A stretch of DNA of 61,089 nucleotides from Novosphingobium acidiphilum DSM 19966 (GCF_000429005.1 NZ_AUBA01000019.1:1-61089), one strand, 5' to 3'. Counted from the stretch's first letter, positions 18,538 through 28,084 are shown. Notes: a model not told the origin generated them from the sequence alone. Numbers and translations: made by a program.

Positions 18538-19032
18538 ATGCGACCAAGGCCTGATCCCGCACGCCACGGCCAGGAAAGTGTGTGGGCCTATCCGCGCCCG
18601 GCCATTGCCGAGCCGACGACCGCGCGCATCGTGATCGAACACCGCGGCATCGTGGTTGCCGATACCCGCGCCGCGGTACGCACGCTCGAAACCAGCCATC
18701 CGCCCAGCTATTACATCCCGCGCGACGATATCGCGCCTGGCCTGTTGCGCCGCGCCGACGGCAGTTCGCGGTGCGAATGGAAAGGCGCCGCGGTCTATTG
18801 GGACGTGGTGATCGGCACGACAGTGCTGCCCCACGTCGGGTGGAGCTATCCCGATCCGACCGCCAAATTCATGATCCTGCGCGATCATGTCGCGTTTTAT
18901 GCTGCGCCGTTTGACCGTTGCAGTGTGAATGGCGAAACCGTGATCCCGCAATCGGGCGAATTTTACGGCGGCTGGATCACCAGCGACCTGGCTGGCCCGT
19001 TCAAGGGCGTACCGGGCAGTTTCGGATGGTAG
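18538..19032 (+). CDS. DUF427 domain protein
   Basis: The 164-aa protein starts at the ATG at 18538 after AAAGGAG. The sequence YPRPAIAEPTTARIVIEHRGIVVADT, YYIPRDDI and CEWKGAAVYWDVV matches DUF427, a small beta-barrel-like family of unknown biochemical role, with the conserved CEWKG and PRDDI patches. It lies 4 bases before a small membrane-protein gene and is likely co-transcribed with it. Confidence 0.88.
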   Translation: MRPRPDPARHGQESVWAYPRPAIAEPTTARIVIEHRGIVVADTRAAVRTLETSHPPSYYIPRDDIAPGLLRRADGSSRCEWKGAAVYWDVVIGTTVLPHVGWSYPDPTAKFMILRDHVAFYAAPFDRCSVNGETVIPQSGEFYGGWITSDLAGPFKGVPGSFGW

Positions 19033-19036
19033 GGCG

Positions 19037-19435
19037 ATGATCTACATCGTGCTCAACGCACAGGCGATTGTGATGGCCGCGATCGCCGGGCTGATGTTCG
19101 GCGTGGCCGGACACGCGCTTGCCGGGCGCCGACGGGGCACGACAGGCACCGCCGTGGTCACGCTGTTCACGGCCTTCGTGGCGCAGGCGTGGCTTTGCGC
19201 GATCCTTGCCGGCGCGCTGATCCTGGCGCCTGCCAAGGGCAGCGTATGGACGATGACGCTGGGCAGCGCGTTTGTCATCTGGATCGGATTTGTCGCCCCG
19301 GCGCTGATCGCATCCTACCGGGTTCACGCAATCGCATGGCGCAGCGCGCTGTTCGACTGTGCGCTGTGGCTTGGCACGATGCTGGTTCAGGCGGTGGTGC
19401 TGCGCGTGATCGGTCTGGCCGCACCACCGGGCTGA
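19037..19435 (+). CDS. Small integral membrane protein
   Basis: Hypothetical protein of 132 aa with four hydrophobic segments (IVMAAIAGLMFGVAGHAL, VVTLFTAFVAQAWLCAILAGALIL, FVIWIGFVAPALIA, LWLGTMLVQAVVLRVIGLA). The layout resembles the DUF1761 family, but the match is by pattern only. It follows the DUF427 gene closely and its stop is 9 bases from the convergent dehydrogenase gene. Confidence 0.65.
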   Translation: MIYIVLNAQAIVMAAIAGLMFGVAGHALAGRRRGTTGTAVVTLFTAFVAQAWLCAILAGALILAPAKGSVWTMTLGSAFVIWIGFVAPALIASYRVHAIAWRSALFDCALWLGTMLVQAVVLRVIGLAAPPG

Positions 19436-19444
19436 TCGCGCGCC

Positions 19445-21154
19445 CTATCCGGTGTGGCCCAGCGTCCACACGTAGGCTGCCACCGCGTGGACATCGTCCG
19501 GGGACAAGGCCACGCCGCCCATCGCGGGCATCGCGCCGCTGGCCTTTTTGGGTTGGGCGACGCCCTTGGCGATGGTCGCCGCCAGGCCGTCGACCGAACC
19601 GTCGCTCCACAAAAACGCGGGGCCGATCAACGATCCGCCGGCCATGCTGCCGTGTCCGTCCGAACCGTGGCAGCCGGTGCAGGTGGCGCCTTTCGCTTCG
19701 CCGCGATAGATCGCGCGGCCCAGCGCGACTTGCGCCGCGGTGACGCCGGGCGGCAGCGCGCCGGCCGGAGCGGCGGCAGCTTCGACCCCGGCCGTTTCAG
19801 CCTTTGGTGCCGCGGTCAACGCGGCACCCGCCGCGCCGTGATAGGTTACCCGCCAGATCCGTCCGCGCACGTCGTCCGAAATATACAGTGCACCATCGGG
19901 CCCCACCGCCAGCCCGGCCGGGCGATGCAGCGCGCGCCCCGGTTCCTTGTAGGCGCCGGCAAAACCGTCGGCAAAGCGGATCCAGGCACCGTTGGCCTTG
20001 CCATCTTTCAAGGGCTGAAACGCGATCAGATATCCGTCCTGCGGGGCAGGTGCGCGGTTCCACGATCCGTGAAACGCGATGAACGCGCCCTGGGCATAGA
20101 CCGCGGGAAAGGCCGCGGCGTTGTAGATCGCGGTGTCGTTCGGCGCCCAATGCGCAGGGAACGCGGCAACCGGGTGGGTGGCTTTGGCACACAGCCCCTG
20201 TGTCTTGCCGCCATCGCCGCCATATTCCGGCGCCAGCACATGGCGCCCGGCCAGTCCGTCGTAATAACAGGTGGGCCAGCCATAATCTGCGCCTTTGGTG
20301 GGCGAAAACAGGATCTCGGCGGGCCGTTCGACGCCTTGTTCGGTGGTGTAGAGCGCGGGCCAGTTCTGGCTCAGCTGGTCGCGCCCGTGCTGCACGCCAA
20401 ACACGCGGCCGGTGCTGTCAAAGCTGATCCCGCCGGTGTTGCGGATGCCGGTCGCCCAGCGGTTTGCGGCGGAAAACACCTGATCGGTGCGGTCGGCGCG
20501 ATAGGCCCAGATACCGGCGCGGGTGTCCTGTTCCACGCATGGCACAGCCCCTTTGGCGCCGGGTTTGCGGTTGGGGCTTTCGCAGGTGTTGGTGGCCGAT
20601 CCCGAATTGATCAGCAGCGTGCCATCGGCGGTGATCGCAAAGGGATGCATCGGATGATCGCCGCTGAGCGGCATGCCCGACAGGATCGTGGTGGGCGCAC
20701 CTGCCGGAACCAGCTGACCCGGCACCAGCGCATAGCGCACGATCCGGTCGGTCTCTTCGACGAATAGCCCGCCGTGCCACAAAGCGATCCCCGTGCCGCC
20801 ATGCCCGCCGTTGGGTTCGGTCGGGCCGAAGCGTTCGATGCTGTCGGCATAGCCATCGCCATCGCGATCCTTCAGCGCGACGATGAACCCGCCGCCAGGT
20901 GCAGCCGGGGCATTGCGGAAATAACGACCCGACCATGTGTTGACATAGACGGTGCCGTCGGCCGCCACCGTCATGTGCCGCGAGTGCCCCAGATTGTCGG
21001 CAAACACGGTCGCACAAAATCCGGGCGGCAGAGCAAGGCCGCCGTTGTCACCGGGGCAAGCGTTGCCATCGGGCGCGGCATTGGCCGATTTGAGCACCAG
21101 ACCGCCCGCCAACAGGGCCGGCGCGACAACAAGGGCGATACGCAAACGCGACAT
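19445..21154 (-). CDS. Sorbosone-dehydrogenase-like beta-propeller with C-terminal cytochrome c
   Basis: Periplasmic protein of 569 aa from the ATG at 21154; the upstream in-frame extension lacks export character. After a signal peptide comes a propeller domain (GFCATVFADNLGHSRHMTVAADGTVYVNTW, DYGWPTCYYDG, FIAFHGSWNRAPAPQDGY, RPAGLAVGPDGALYISDD) of the PQQ-dependent sugar/aldose dehydrogenase and L-sorbosone dehydrogenase type. A cytochrome c domain follows, with heme motif CTGCH (GEAKGATCTGCHGSDGHG) and a later Met candidate (GAMPAMGGVALS). Sugar or alcohol oxidation with electrons passed through the attached heme is inferred. The cofactor cannot be proven from sequence. Confidence 0.82.
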   Translation of the reverse strand: MSRLRIALVVAPALLAGGLVLKSANAAPDGNACPGDNGGLALPPGFCATVFADNLGHSRHMTVAADGTVYVNTWSGRYFRNAPAAPGGGFIVALKDRDGDGYADSIERFGPTEPNGGHGGTGIALWHGGLFVEETDRIVRYALVPGQLVPAGAPTTILSGMPLSGDHPMHPFAITADGTLLINSGSATNTCESPNRKPGAKGAVPCVEQDTRAGIWAYRADRTDQVFSAANRWATGIRNTGGISFDSTGRVFGVQHGRDQLSQNWPALYTTEQGVERPAEILFSPTKGADYGWPTCYYDGLAGRHVLAPEYGGDGGKTQGLCAKATHPVAAFPAHWAPNDTAIYNAAAFPAVYAQGAFIAFHGSWNRAPAPQDGYLIAFQPLKDGKANGAWIRFADGFAGAYKEPGRALHRPAGLAVGPDGALYISDDVRGRIWRVTYHGAAGAALTAAPKAETAGVEAAAAPAGALPPGVTAAQVALGRAIYRGEAKGATCTGCHGSDGHGSMAGGSLIGPAFLWSDGSVDGLAATIAKGVAQPKKASGAMPAMGGVALSPDDVHAVAAYVWTLGHTG

Positions 21155-21269
21155 GGGACTGGCAGCCTTATCAAACCGGGGATTGGAATACGGTGGTCGT
21201 TCTAGCCTGATTTCAGCCGGGCGAAAGATGGCTGATCGTACCGCACACGGCGGCGCGTCGCCCGGCGCA

Positions 21270-21299
21270 AAAAGGGGCGCCGTTGCGGGCGCCCCTTTT
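21270..21299 (-). terminator. Rho-independent terminator downstream of the M23 peptidase gene
   Basis: Perfect inverted repeat AAAAGGGGCGCC / GGCGCCCCTTTT around GTTGCG, 60 bases beyond the M23 stop on the minus strand. The flanking A/T runs make it usable from either strand. Confidence 0.85.
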
Positions 21300-21358
21300 C
21301 GTATTTTCGCATCCTCTCCCAAATGCGAACCGGCCGGTTTCCGGCCTGGATATAATGC

Positions 21359-22093
21359 TTATTCTTCGGGGCTTTGCGGTGCCTGCGCCGGGGCGGCACT
21401 GCTGGCCAGCACGACCACCGGGTTTTGGCCCGACGCGGCTTCGGCCACTTGCAGATAGGGAACTGGGTTCACCGCTTCGCCACCGATGCGCACTTCGTAA
21501 TGCAGATGCGGGCCGGTCGAACGGCCGGTCGATCCGACATAGCCGATCACATCGCCCTTGTGCACGTGCTGCCCTTCGGCAACGGCAATGCGCGACATGT
21601 GGCCATAGCGCGTTTCGAGATTGGCACCGTGTTCGATTTCGACGCACAGGCCATAGCCGCCAAACCAGTCGGCGCGGCCGATGACGCCATCGGCGGTGGC
21701 ATGGATCGGGGTGCCGGTCGATGCGGGCAGGTCAACGCCTTTGTGCATGCGGAAACCACCCAGAACCGGGTGCACGCGCATGCCGAAATTGCTGCTCATC
21801 GAACGGCTGGTGGTAACAGGTACCAGCATCGGGATCGAGGCAGAGCCGGTGTCGGCGATGTTGGTCGATGCCCTGCCGTTGTAGGGACGCCCGGTGTCGA
21901 GCGCGCGCCAATTGGCAAAAAGCTGGCGAAATTCGGTGTCGCCCGGGGCAAAGGTGGTGCCGTTGCGGGCGGCTTCGGCGGCGCGCAGCGGCGACGTGAT
22001 GTCTGCCGAAGCGGCGCTGCTGGCCAGGGCCGGTTGAGCGATCAGGCCAGCGGCCATGCCCAGCGCGAGAAGAAGGAACCTGTTCACCAGCAT
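21359..22093 (-). CDS. M23 (LytM-type) metallopeptidase
   Basis: Exported protein of 244 aa from the ATG at 22093, with signal peptide FLLLALGMAAGLIAQPALA. The C-terminal LytM domain carries the zinc ligands in GGFRMHKGVDLPA (H and D) and GPHLHYEVR (HxH), and GDVIGYVGSTGRSTGPH is the usual surrounding sequence. With all ligands present it should be an active peptidoglycan endopeptidase. It ends before a strong terminator and appears to be a single-gene unit. Confidence 0.92.
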   Translation of the reverse strand: MLVNRFLLLALGMAAGLIAQPALASSAASADITSPLRAAEAARNGTTFAPGDTEFRQLFANWRALDTGRPYNGRASTNIADTGSASIPMLVPVTTSRSMSSNFGMRVHPVLGGFRMHKGVDLPASTGTPIHATADGVIGRADWFGGYGLCVEIEHGANLETRYGHMSRIAVAEGQHVHKGDVIGYVGSTGRSTGPHLHYEVRIGGEAVNPVPYLQVAEAASGQNPVVVLASSAAPAQAPQSPEE

Positions 22094-22250
22094 TATGACC
22101 TGTGCGTACCCTTTTGTCCCGCCCCGCTGCCGCGATTGCGGCTTGGCCAAGGCCTTTCCGGACGGGGCCGGGGTTGATCCGGCCGCCTTGCAGGGGGCGT
22201 ATAAACCCCTGCTCCGGCTGCGTTCGAGGGGTTAGGGGCAAGTGTTGCGA

Positions 22251-23051
22251 TCAGGCAACCCCCTTCATGAAATCGTACGACAGACCGGCTGATCGACGCG
22301 CCGAGTCGTTGAACGGAGGCTTAATGGCGCCCCGGAAGTGGCGGGCGACAAGCGTTTGCCAGGCAGATGGCGGCGAATCCCCGCGTTCCAGACACACTTT
22401 GGTGAAATGGGTGGTGCCCAGCCCGACATGGCGCACTTCGTCGTCAAGGATTCGTTGCAGCACGCGCGCGGTGCGCAGATCGCCTGCCGCTTCGAACCGG
22501 GTGATCGTCATCGGCGTCACGTCAAGCCCGCGCGCTTCGAGCACCATTGGCACCACCGCCAGCCGTGCTGCCACATCGTGCGCGGTTTCGCGCGCGGCAT
22601 CCCACAATCCGTCATGCGCGGGCAGCGCGCCGTATGCGCTGCCCAGCGTAACCAGCCGCCGTGCCAGCAGGGCAAAATGCATCGCCTCGTCCGCGGCCAC
22701 GCCCAGCCAGTCGGTGACGAAATCCGCCCCCCGTTCGCCGCCGAACCGCCCGGCGGCATCAAGCGCCAGATCGATCGCGACGAATTCGATGTGACACAGC
22801 GCGTGGATCAGCGCGATGCGCCCGCGTTCCGATCCGCCGCGCCCGCGTTTGGGCATGGCACTTGGGGGCAGCAGTTCGGGCCGCGACGGGCGCGCAGGCG
22901 CGTCGGGCATGGCCACGTCGAACGCCGGGGCCAGTTTGCCCGACCCCCAGGCGCGCGCCACCTCGCGCGTGGCCATGGCCTTGGCGCGCGGGTCGGCGGT
23001 CAGGATCGCGTCGCGGATGGCGTGCGCAACGCTGCGGCGCGGTTCAGGCAT
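22251..23051 (-). CDS. DUF455 ferritin-like protein
   Basis: The 266-aa helical protein of the DUF455 (COG2833) family has ferritin-like di-iron ligand patterns: IHALCHIEFVAIDLALD, DWLGVAADEAMHFALL and ILDDEVRHVGLG (E..H pairs). Function is unknown; some ferritin-like relatives are oxygenases. The start overlaps the 3' end of bcp by 8 bases, making it the last gene of glnE-bcp-DUF455. Confidence 0.85.
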   Translation of the reverse strand: MPEPRRSVAHAIRDAILTADPRAKAMATREVARAWGSGKLAPAFDVAMPDAPARPSRPELLPPSAMPKRGRGGSERGRIALIHALCHIEFVAIDLALDAAGRFGGERGADFVTDWLGVAADEAMHFALLARRLVTLGSAYGALPAHDGLWDAARETAHDVAARLAVVPMVLEARGLDVTPMTITRFEAAGDLRTARVLQRILDDEVRHVGLGTTHFTKVCLERGDSPPSAWQTLVARHFRGAIKPPFNDSARRSAGLSYDFMKGVA

Positions 23052-23517
23052 TCAGTGCGGTTGCCGCGGCCAGCACTTCGGCGGCGTGGCCCTTGACCTT
23101 TACCTTGTTCCAGATCCGCGCGATCCGGCCATCGCTGCCGATCAGGATGGTGGTGCGTTCCATCCCCATATAGCTGCGGCCATACATCGATTTTTCGGTC
23201 CAGATGCCCAGCGCATCCGACAGTCCGCCGGTTTCGGCGTCGGTTGCCAATGCAGATTTCAGCCCGTGCTTGTCGATGAACCGCTGGTGCTTTTGCGGGG
23301 TATCCTTGCTGATGCCCAGCAGCACCGTGCCGGATGCGGCAAAGCGGTCGGCCAGCGTGGAAAAATCCTTGTTTTCGGTGGTGCAGCCCGGGGTGTCATC
23401 CTTCGGATAGAAAAACAGCACCAGCTTTTTCCCGGCAAAATCGGACGGGCGCACGGGTTCGCCATCGGGGCTGATCAGCGCGATGTCGGGCAGGGTTTCA
23501 CCCGGGGCAAGTGTCAT
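23044..23517 (-). CDS. bcp: Thioredoxin-dependent thiol peroxidase (Bcp/PrxQ)
   Basis: The 157-aa peroxiredoxin reduces hydroperoxides in the cytoplasm. The peroxidatic Cys is Cys45 in YPKDDTPGCTTENKDF. This is the only cysteine in the protein: the resolving Cys found five residues later in E. coli Bcp is absent, so it should work by a 1-Cys mechanism with an external thiol. The ATG at 23517 matches the family N-terminus and lies within the 3' end of glnE (20-base overlap), implying translational coupling. Confidence 0.93.
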   Translation of the reverse strand: MTLAPGETLPDIALISPDGEPVRPSDFAGKKLVLFFYPKDDTPGCTTENKDFSTLADRFAASGTVLLGISKDTPQKHQRFIDKHGLKSALATDAETGGLSDALGIWTEKSMYGRSYMGMERTTILIGSDGRIARIWNKVKVKGHAAEVLAAATALNA

Positions 23518-26206
23518 GGCTCGATATCTCCAGCGGTTCGTCAAAAACGGTCTGCCACGCGGCGGCAATCGTGCAGCGCGCGGCGGCGATGGCGGCAAGC
23601 AGGCTGTCCCAGTCGCGCGCGCCACACGCGGCAGCAACAGTGCCACGGCTGGCCGGCGGCGGATAGGCACCATCGGGGGCAACCAGGCGCACCACGACCA
23701 GCAACCGCGCCAGCAGATCATGGCTGTCGCGCACGGCATGCGGCAAAAGGCCGGCATTGGCCAGCGCCGTCAGCGCCAGGCCCGCATCGGGATCAAACGC
23801 GGTGCATTCGCGCAGCTGCAGATAATGCACGATGAATTCGGCGTCGACCAGACCGCCGCGCGCCAGTTTGACATCGAGCGGTCCCTTGGGCGGTTTGTGC
23901 CGCGCCATCTCGCCGCGCATTTTCAAGACGTCTGCGCGCAGCACCTGCGGATCGCGCGGCGTGTGCAACACGCGATCGATGATCGCACAAAGCGCGGCGC
24001 GGTCGTCATCGCTGCCATAGACCGGGCGCGCGCGGCACAACGCCATGTGTTCCCAGGTCCACGCTTCGTGCGTCTGGTACCGGGCAAAGCTGTCCAGGCT
24101 GACCGCGATCGGCCCTTGCGTGCCCGATGGACGCAGCCGTGTATCGACGTCGTACAACGCGCCCGCCGCAGTCTGGATCGACAGTGCCACCGACACCCGC
24201 TGCACCAGCCGCGCATAATACAGTGTGGCGCCCAGTGGCCGCGCACCGTCGGATTCCTGCGCGAAATCGCCGCTGAACAGGAACACCAGATCCAGGTCGC
24301 TGGCGTGGGTCAACGCGCCGCCGCCCAGCCGGCCCAGCCCCAGGATGACCAGCCGGCTGCCGGGTACGGTGCCATATGTGGCGGCAAATTCCGCCTCGGT
24401 TGCCGCCGCCAGCACGCCGATTGTCGCTTCGGCCACGCGCGACAGCGCGGCGGCGATATCGCGCGCGCCGTTGGCCTGTTCGATCAGTTGCACACCCAGC
24501 GCAAAGCGCATTTCGCCCACGCGACGACGCACCGCATCGAGCAGGCACTGGTAATCGTCGCCGCGCTCGGTACGCGCCAGCCGCGTCGTGATCGCCGGCA
24601 CGCTGCCGGGCAGATCGAACGCGCTCCGGTCGATCAGCGCGTCAAGCAGATCGGCCCGCCGCGCCAGCGCATCGGCCAGCGTGGGCGCGTGGGCCAAAAT
24701 GCGCATGACCACGTCAAACAGCGCCGGCCGCGCTTCAAGCAGGCGAAAGATATTGATCGCGCTGGGCAGTTGTTCGATCAATTGTTCCCAGCGGACCAGC
24801 GCGCGATTGCGATCGGGGGCGGCGGCAAGCGCGCGTAACAGCGGGCCGCGGATGCGGGCAAAGGCTTCGCGTGCGGCTTCGCTGCGCAGCGCGCGGAACC
24901 TGCCATTGTTCCATGCCTCGATCCGGGCACCAAGTGCTTCGGGTTCGGCAAAGCCAAGCTCGGCCAGTTCCTGCGCGAGCGGGCGTTCGGTCACCGCCAC
25001 CGCGCCGCGCGGCGCCCATGCGGCAATCAGCGCGTCGAACCGGGTGCCCACCGCCTCGGAAATATCGGCCAGTTCCGCCACCAGCGCCGCGCCATCGCGC
25101 AGGCCGTCAAGCCGGGCGACATTGTCGAGCGCATCGCGATCGTGCGGCAGGCTGTGCGTCTGCTGATCGGCAACCATCTGCAACCGGTGTTCAAGCGTGC
25201 GCAGCCGGTCATAGCCATCGCCCAATGTGTCTGCATCTGCGGTGGCGATGATCCCGGCTGCGGCCAGCGCATCCAGCGTGGCGCGCGTGCCGCGCAGCCG
25301 CAGCGACGGATTGCGTCCGCCGTGGATCAACTGGTGCGTCTGGGCAAAAAATTCGACCTCGCGAATGCCGCCGCGCCCGCGTTTCAGGTCATAGCCGGGG
25401 CCGACCGCCTGGCCACCCGCGTAATGATCGCGGATACGCGTGGTCAGGCGGCCGATTTCGGCAATCGCGCCAAAATCCAGGCTGCGGCGCCACACAAACG
25501 GCCGGATCGTGTCGAGAAACGCCTGCCCACGCGCGATATCGCCACTGGCCGCGCGCGCACGGATAAAGGCCGCGCGTTCCCACGCCAGCGCGCTCGATTC
25601 GTAATGGGTGATCGCGGCATCGAACGACAGCGCCAGCGGCGTTACTTCGGATTGCGGGCGCAGCCGCAGATCGACGCGAAAGACATAGCCGTCTGCGGTT
25701 ATCGTCGAAAGGATTTCGACGATCCTGCGCGCCACCATCTGCGCCGCATCAGCCGGATCGTCGCGATCGCGCCGGGGCAGGGCGTCGGGATCGAACAGCA
25801 GGATCGGATCGATGTCCGACGAATAATTCAGTTCGCCCGCGCCCTGTTTGCCCAGCGCGATACCTGAAAATCCGGTGTTTTCGGCATCGGGCACGCGTCG
25901 GCGGATCGCTGCGCCGATCGCAGCGTCGAGCGCACGATCGGCAAACGCCGACAGGGCGCCGGTAACCTGGCCCAGATCCCACGCGCCTGCCAGATCGGCG
26001 ATCGCCACGACCAGGCTCAGCCCCAATCGTTCGCGGCGCAAGGCCACACCAATATCGTCGCTGCGCCCGTCCGCGCTGTGGTTCAGCGCTGCGTCAATCT
26101 GCCCCTGTTCCAGCAATTGCGCCAGATCGGGCCGCCGATCGAGCGCGCGCGCCAGAAACGGAGCATGGTCACGGGCGCGCTGCAGGGCGTGGCTGAACGG
26201 GGTCAT
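23498..26206 (-). CDS. glnE: Bifunctional glutamine-synthetase adenylyltransferase/deadenylylase
   Basis: The 902-aa enzyme adds AMP to or removes it from glutamine synthetase according to nitrogen status. Two nucleotidyltransferase halves are visible: LGKQGAGELNYSSDIDPILL in the N-terminal (deadenylylating) half and GLGRLGGGALTHASDLDLVF in the C-terminal (adenylylating) half. Each keeps the SDxD metal-binding pattern. The ATG at 26206 gives the normal N-terminus; the longer open frame is spurious. The 3' end overlaps bcp. Control by PII is expected from family knowledge. Confidence 0.95.
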   Translation of the reverse strand: MTPFSHALQRARDHAPFLARALDRRPDLAQLLEQGQIDAALNHSADGRSDDIGVALRRERLGLSLVVAIADLAGAWDLGQVTGALSAFADRALDAAIGAAIRRRVPDAENTGFSGIALGKQGAGELNYSSDIDPILLFDPDALPRRDRDDPADAAQMVARRIVEILSTITADGYVFRVDLRLRPQSEVTPLALSFDAAITHYESSALAWERAAFIRARAASGDIARGQAFLDTIRPFVWRRSLDFGAIAEIGRLTTRIRDHYAGGQAVGPGYDLKRGRGGIREVEFFAQTHQLIHGGRNPSLRLRGTRATLDALAAAGIIATADADTLGDGYDRLRTLEHRLQMVADQQTHSLPHDRDALDNVARLDGLRDGAALVAELADISEAVGTRFDALIAAWAPRGAVAVTERPLAQELAELGFAEPEALGARIEAWNNGRFRALRSEAAREAFARIRGPLLRALAAAPDRNRALVRWEQLIEQLPSAINIFRLLEARPALFDVVMRILAHAPTLADALARRADLLDALIDRSAFDLPGSVPAITTRLARTERGDDYQCLLDAVRRRVGEMRFALGVQLIEQANGARDIAAALSRVAEATIGVLAAATEAEFAATYGTVPGSRLVILGLGRLGGGALTHASDLDLVFLFSGDFAQESDGARPLGATLYYARLVQRVSVALSIQTAAGALYDVDTRLRPSGTQGPIAVSLDSFARYQTHEAWTWEHMALCRARPVYGSDDDRAALCAIIDRVLHTPRDPQVLRADVLKMRGEMARHKPPKGPLDVKLARGGLVDAEFIVHYLQLRECTAFDPDAGLALTALANAGLLPHAVRDSHDLLARLLVVVRLVAPDGAYPPPASRGTVAAACGARDWDSLLAAIAAARCTIAAAWQTVFDEPLEISSHDTCPG

Positions 26207-26316
26207 GGTTGATCCTGTGCGCCGCGCAGCGCCCATGATCAAGCCGCGGTTGAACTGGTGCGCTGCGTCAAAACCGATTAGGGGCGCGCCGAACGATTGG
26301 ACGAAAGGTGCACGTG

Positions 26317-27306
26317 ATGACCGGCAATGGCGGATTTCGGATGCCCCCCGAATGGCACGCGCAGGATCTGTTGTGGATCGGGTTTCCGCATCTGGCCGAC
26401 GAATGGTCGGGTGTGATCGATCGCGCGCAGGAACAGATTGCCGCCTTTGCCAGCGCGGTGGCGGCGACCGGGCAGACGGTGCACCTGATCGTGCGTGATG
26501 CCGCCAATGCGGCACGCGCGCGCCAGCTGGCCAGCGATCAGGTGGTTCTGGACACTTGTGTCTATGGCGATGTGTGGCTGCGCGACACCGGGCCGCTGGT
26601 GGTCACGGACGGCGTTTTGCGCAAGGCACAACTGTTCGGTTTCAATGGCTGGGGCGGCAAATACCTGATGCCTGGCGATCAGACGATCGGCGCCGATCTG
26701 GCAGCCGGCGCGGGGCTGTCGCCCAGGCGTGGCGACTGGGTGCTTGAGGGCGGGGCGCTGGATGGTGACGGCACCGGGCTGGTCGCGACGACCGAACAAT
26801 GCCTGCTCAATCCCAATCGCAATCCGCAGCTGTCGCGCGATGATCTGGAATTGCGGCTGGCGCGCGATCTGGGGTTCGATCGCGTGTTGTGGCTGGGTGA
26901 TGGCCTGATCAACGACCACACCGACGGTCATGTCGACAATCTGGCGCGTTTTGTGGCCCCCAACCGGCTGGCTGTGCCGCGGGCCACCGGTGCGGATGAT
27001 CCCAATGCCACGATCTATGCCGATGCTGCGGCGCGGGCCGCCGATTTCGGCATAACGGTGATCGAAGTGCCATCGCCGGGACGGATCGAGTGGCACGGTA
27101 CGGTACAGCCGGCCAGCTACATGAACTTCGTCATCACCACGCATGCGGTCATCGTGCCGATCTTTGGCTCGGTCCATGATGCCGATGGCGTGGCCGCGAT
27201 CGCCGCGCTGTTTCCTGGCCGTGCCACGATCGGGCTGATGGCCGATGCCGTGCTGATCGGTGGCGGCGGGTTCCACTGTTCCAGCCAGCAGTTGCCGGCC
27301 GCCTAG
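26317..27306 (+). CDS. aguA: Agmatine deiminase
   Basis: The 329-aa enzyme hydrolyses agmatine to N-carbamoylputrescine and ammonia. The N-terminus MPPEWHAQDLLWIGFPH, the middle WLRDTGPLVV and EGGALDGDGTG, HTDGHVDNLARF and the C-terminal catalytic-Cys motif GGGGFHCSSQQLP (Cys321) are those of the guanidine-modifying PPAD family. A GTG three codons upstream is an alternative start. The next enzyme of the pathway, aguB, lies 31 kb away rather than adjacent. It is divergent from glnE. Confidence 0.95.
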   Translation: MTGNGGFRMPPEWHAQDLLWIGFPHLADEWSGVIDRAQEQIAAFASAVAATGQTVHLIVRDAANAARARQLASDQVVLDTCVYGDVWLRDTGPLVVTDGVLRKAQLFGFNGWGGKYLMPGDQTIGADLAAGAGLSPRRGDWVLEGGALDGDGTGLVATTEQCLLNPNRNPQLSRDDLELRLARDLGFDRVLWLGDGLINDHTDGHVDNLARFVAPNRLAVPRATGADDPNATIYADAAARAADFGITVIEVPSPGRIEWHGTVQPASYMNFVITTHAVIVPIFGSVHDADGVAAIAALFPGRATIGLMADAVLIGGGGFHCSSQQLPAA

Positions 27307-27322
27307 GCCTGCCTGGACCCGT

Positions 27323-28066
27323 CTATTGCCCGGCCACATTGACCGGCACTTTGGCCGGGTCGATGTTGCTTTTCATCGTTTGCGACTGGGTCTTGGTGCC
27401 GGTTGCGCGCAATTTGGCGATGTAGTTCAACTCGTTGAGTGCGACCGGGTGCCCCGGCGCCAGCGCCAGGCTTTGGCGATAGGCTTCTTCTGCGCCATCC
27501 AGATCGTTCTGTTCGGTCAGCACGTAGCCGACGCCGCGCAAGGCTGCGGCCTGATCCAGCGCATAATTTTTCCGGGTCGCGGCCAGATCTGCGGCATGAC
27601 GATATGTCGCCAGCGCGGTTTTCAGATCGCCGGTCTGGCGCAGCGCAGCGGCATATTCGAGCCAGACATGCGGAAAATCGGGCTCCAGGTCGATCAGCGC
27701 GCGCAACTGTGCAACGGCTTCGGGCAGGCGGTGCAGATTTTCCAGCACATACGCGCGCATGAACAGCACCGAACAATCGCTTGACGGGATAAGGATGGCG
27801 GACGGGCCATTTTTCGCAGCGCGCATCAAAAACAGCAATCCGTCCGCCTGCGATTGCGGGCAGTACGCGGCGCCTTTGAATTTGGCGCGGCGCGCGTTCA
27901 CCTCTGCGGCCAGTGGGTCGAGCGCGGCCAGTGCAACGTCGTTCTGGCCCGCGCGAACCTGCGCCATCACCGCCTTGATGATCTGGTCGGTCTGATCGGG
28001 CGTGGTGGCGGCGGCAGGCGCGGAATCGGCGCCTGCCAGCATCATGGCGATTATCATGGTCAGCAT
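27323..28066 (-). CDS. Exported TPR-repeat protein
   Basis: The 247-aa protein starts at an ATG after AGGGGGTGAG. A short hydrophobic N-terminus (MLTMIIAMMLAGADSAPAAA) suggests export. At least three TPR-like helical pairs follow (PEAVAQLRALIDLEPDFPHVWLEYAAAL, DLKTALATYRHAADLAATRKN, DGAEEAYRQSLALAPGHPVALNELNYI). Two Cys (AAYCPQ and SSDCSV) precede the repeats and could form a disulfide. It is a scaffold of unknown partner, downstream of the glucosaminidase gene on the same strand, 18 bases apart. Confidence 0.78.
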   Translation of the reverse strand: MLTMIIAMMLAGADSAPAAATTPDQTDQIIKAVMAQVRAGQNDVALAALDPLAAEVNARRAKFKGAAYCPQSQADGLLFLMRAAKNGPSAILIPSSDCSVLFMRAYVLENLHRLPEAVAQLRALIDLEPDFPHVWLEYAAALRQTGDLKTALATYRHAADLAATRKNYALDQAAALRGVGYVLTEQNDLDGAEEAYRQSLALAPGHPVALNELNYIAKLRATGTKTQSQTMKSNIDPAKVPVNVAGQ

Positions 28067-28084
28067 GGCTCACCCCCTGTCGCT

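Noticed and set aside
17794..18951. N-terminal extension of the esterase frame to 964 aa
   Set aside because: The extra part is antisense to trmL and DUF427, and a signal peptide begins at the ATG at 17793.
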